Shown here in pieces: positions 62,041-64,000 of a stretch of DNA of 64,000 bases. The position numbers and the translations under genes were made by a program. Origin of the DNA: Trichobilharzia szidati (Eukaryota > Platyhelminthes > Trematoda > Strigeidida > Schistosomatidae); assembly GCA_944472155.2 (NCBI GenBank), contig OX235271.1, positions 124,501,329 to 124,565,328 on the forward strand. The letters are read 5' to 3'. Positions within the stretch are counted from its first letter, which is position 1. Each line of letters starts with the position of its first letter. The notes under the pieces are model-generated. The model ran no database searches, was not told the DNA's origin, and worked only from the letters and a program-made list of their open reading frames with translations.

Positions 62041-62885
62041 AGGCATTTTAAATTTGACAGAGTGTTTTATAAACAGACACAATTTTTATGGAATCTGTCG
62101 GGGGTGTATTTGAACTTATATTTCATTATTTCATATTAAGTGATTCAAAATTAACCCCTCACTGAAATGACTGTGTGAAATATACTTTACAGGCAATTTC
62201 ACCCTAATACAGAATTCATAACAGAACTCATGTAAATAGACAGTTACCACTAACAAGGTTTTATCTTGAAGTTTCTAGCAAACTGTCATAAACAACATTT
62301 ACAGTCTAAAACTTTCACGATTAAAATTCACATTAACAGATTGCTTCATCTACATTTGTTCCCTGTAAATTCATTTTAAGTGCATATACCATAAATAAAT
62401 ATTCGTACATGCTAACAAATTTTATATCTGAATTATGGTTTATAATGATGTCATTCTACTAAAACATTTAAGAAAAAGAATATTTAAAAAGCAGATTATT
62501 ACGATTAGCTATGTTAAATCTCTACTGAATTATGGATAGGTTGAATTTTTGAAAATCTGTCTTGCAAGGGAGCCGAATAAACAAGCATACTTTGTGCTGA
62601 ATGTTTATGCAACATTTTTATTAAAAAAACAACCCGAATTATTCCCAACTCCCAGTGATTAACTCATACAATGTGTTCATGTGATCACCTTCATCAAAGC
62701 TAGAAGAACAAGATTTGCAGTAGAAAATGTGCGCATATAATTTCGAGGCTTTGCATTAGCTGCAGACACTTTAAAATATATATTTCATCAATGAAATAAA
62801 AGCACATTTTTTTCTTTATACTGAGCACAGGTTAAGTATGAAGATCGCAATTTAGAAAGATCAATAATAAGCACATAATCCGAGT
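62041..62885. other. Intergenic, nothing recognised
   Basis: AT-rich, with no supported feature. Confidence 0.45.
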
Positions 62886-62889
62886 TGTA

Positions 62890-63118
62890 GGCCAGTGGTT
62901 CATTGGCAGAACACTGGCCAACCAAGCTAATGGTCCGGGATTCGATCCCCAGCCGACGCACTCCTTTATCTCTCTCAGCCAATTATAAGATCGGTGAAGA
63001 GGAAAGGTTTACCGTAAAGCTAGCAACCCCATTCCGTAAAAAAACCACCACTGCTACTGAAACTTCGGATCTCCAACTTGAAGCCCTATTTTTCACTAGG
63101 AATGCACAGGAATAAAAT
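62890..63118 (+). mobile_element. SINE A copy
   Basis: Plus strand: A-box-like TGGTTCATTGG, B box GGATTCGATCCC (62939-62950), the family end CCGACGCAC (62953-62961), a body with GGTGAAGAGGAAAGG and GCTAGCAACCCCAT as in the 506-738 copy, and the RTE-like tail TTGAAGCCCTATTTTTCACT. It ends in AATAAAATAATAA. The 5' half of the tRNA-like part has diverged, so the acceptor-like pairing is lost. Confidence 0.82.
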
Positions 63119-64000
63119 AATAATTACAAAAAAGCTTTCCCAGTTTCACAACATTTTGTCATATAACCAAGCGAAGCACTCAAATTACAAAATATATGAT
63201 ATACGATATTTTAGATGAAATTTAAGTTTACGTCATTTTGTCATTAAAATATCAATCCAGCATCTTGAGTCAGTTCGTAATACCATAGATGAAGACTGAA
63301 AACTGTTGCGAACTAAATAATGCACTTCTGATTTCTGTTGAAGGTACAATAACTTAAAGTCTACAATCTTCTAAACGTTATAACACAAGAAAACACATGT
63401 CACCGCATATTGATCGCTTCAGTTAGTGTGTACATTAGAGCGTAAAGTAAAACTCAAACACAGTATGCTACATTTCACACCGCTGTTATTTCACTTCACC
63501 CAATTACTACTGAGCTTCTCTGATAAGTTCACAAAATTTCTCATTTGGAAGGTTCATTTGAAGATAGTTCCTGGATCATAGTAATCTCTTTGATGTTTTT
63601 CGATCTTCAACTCTTGGATATAACTGTTGCTTAGTTGGCTTTTGCACACTTATTTCCTCTCGTAGAATTTCCCTTGCTGGATTTCTATTAATTATAATAC
63701 GGATATTGGCAGCATAATTAATGAAATAAATAGTCGCATTTGTGGTTGTCGGGATTTGCCACTGGTGCATTTCTGTAGAACACATACAACTCACCTTTAT
63801 TAACGTTCATGCAGAATATGACTTCAAAATTTATAAAGAAAGCTCCACAGCCAAACCAAGATGAGGGAATGAAACACGACACTAATGATGTTCTAATCTA
63901 CATGATAATCAGTTAACTGCTAAGATGCATTAGATGCATGTTAGCGCTCAAGTTTAACACATGATTTGACTCTCTAAAATACGCAAAATCCTGAAGTCCC
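63119..64000. other. Intergenic, nothing recognised
   Basis: AT-rich up to the window edge; no supported feature. Confidence 0.45.

Overview
The window looks like nuclear DNA of a blood fluke (family Schistosomatidae, Schistosoma or a close relative). It is AT-rich, with one sparse multi-exon gene whose introns reach 7.4 kb. The repeats are those typical of schistosomes: RTE-clade LINE fragments, Penelope-like elements (PLEs) with GIY-YIG endonucleases, and tRNA-derived SINEs, one family of which carries hammerhead-ribozyme-like sequences as Smα SINEs do. The species cannot be named from sequence alone.

The only host gene I can support is the 3' part of a classical-type cadherin/protocadherin on the + strand (9813-33531). 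Seven exons splice in one frame: 9813-10022, 14821-15066, 22493-22789, 26656-26838, 27635-28082, 30298-30644 and 32812-33531. They give 816 residues: three membrane-proximal cadherin repeats, a juxtamembrane segment, one transmembrane helix and a ~410-residue cytoplasmic tail, followed by two AATAAA signals. The 5' exons are not recognisable in the first 9.8 kb and probably lie off the left edge.

Layout. 1-9812: an RTE-tailed SINE with a 13-bp target-site duplication and three RTE fragments, two of them an inverted pair. 9813-33602: the cadherin gene, with SINEs and RTE scraps in its introns. 35.2-36.3 kb: a PLE GIY-YIG remnant with a hammerhead-like motif, followed by a dispersed repeat also present at 19.3 kb. 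37.1-41.2 kb and 53.8-62.0 kb: two arms of a large inverted duplication of an unclassified repeat. The right arm was later interrupted by a ~2.36 kb composite PLE insertion and a ~2.55 kb RTE element. Between the arms are two more PLE fragments, two RTE fragments (one with a SINE inserted in it) and two ribozyme-bearing SINEs. 62.0-64.0 kb: a further SINE, otherwise unassigned.

No rRNA gene, functional tRNA gene, CRISPR array or operon was seen. All transposon reading frames are broken. The clearest unexplained structure is the nested inverted duplication, together with the hammerhead-like sequences in SINEs and one PLE.
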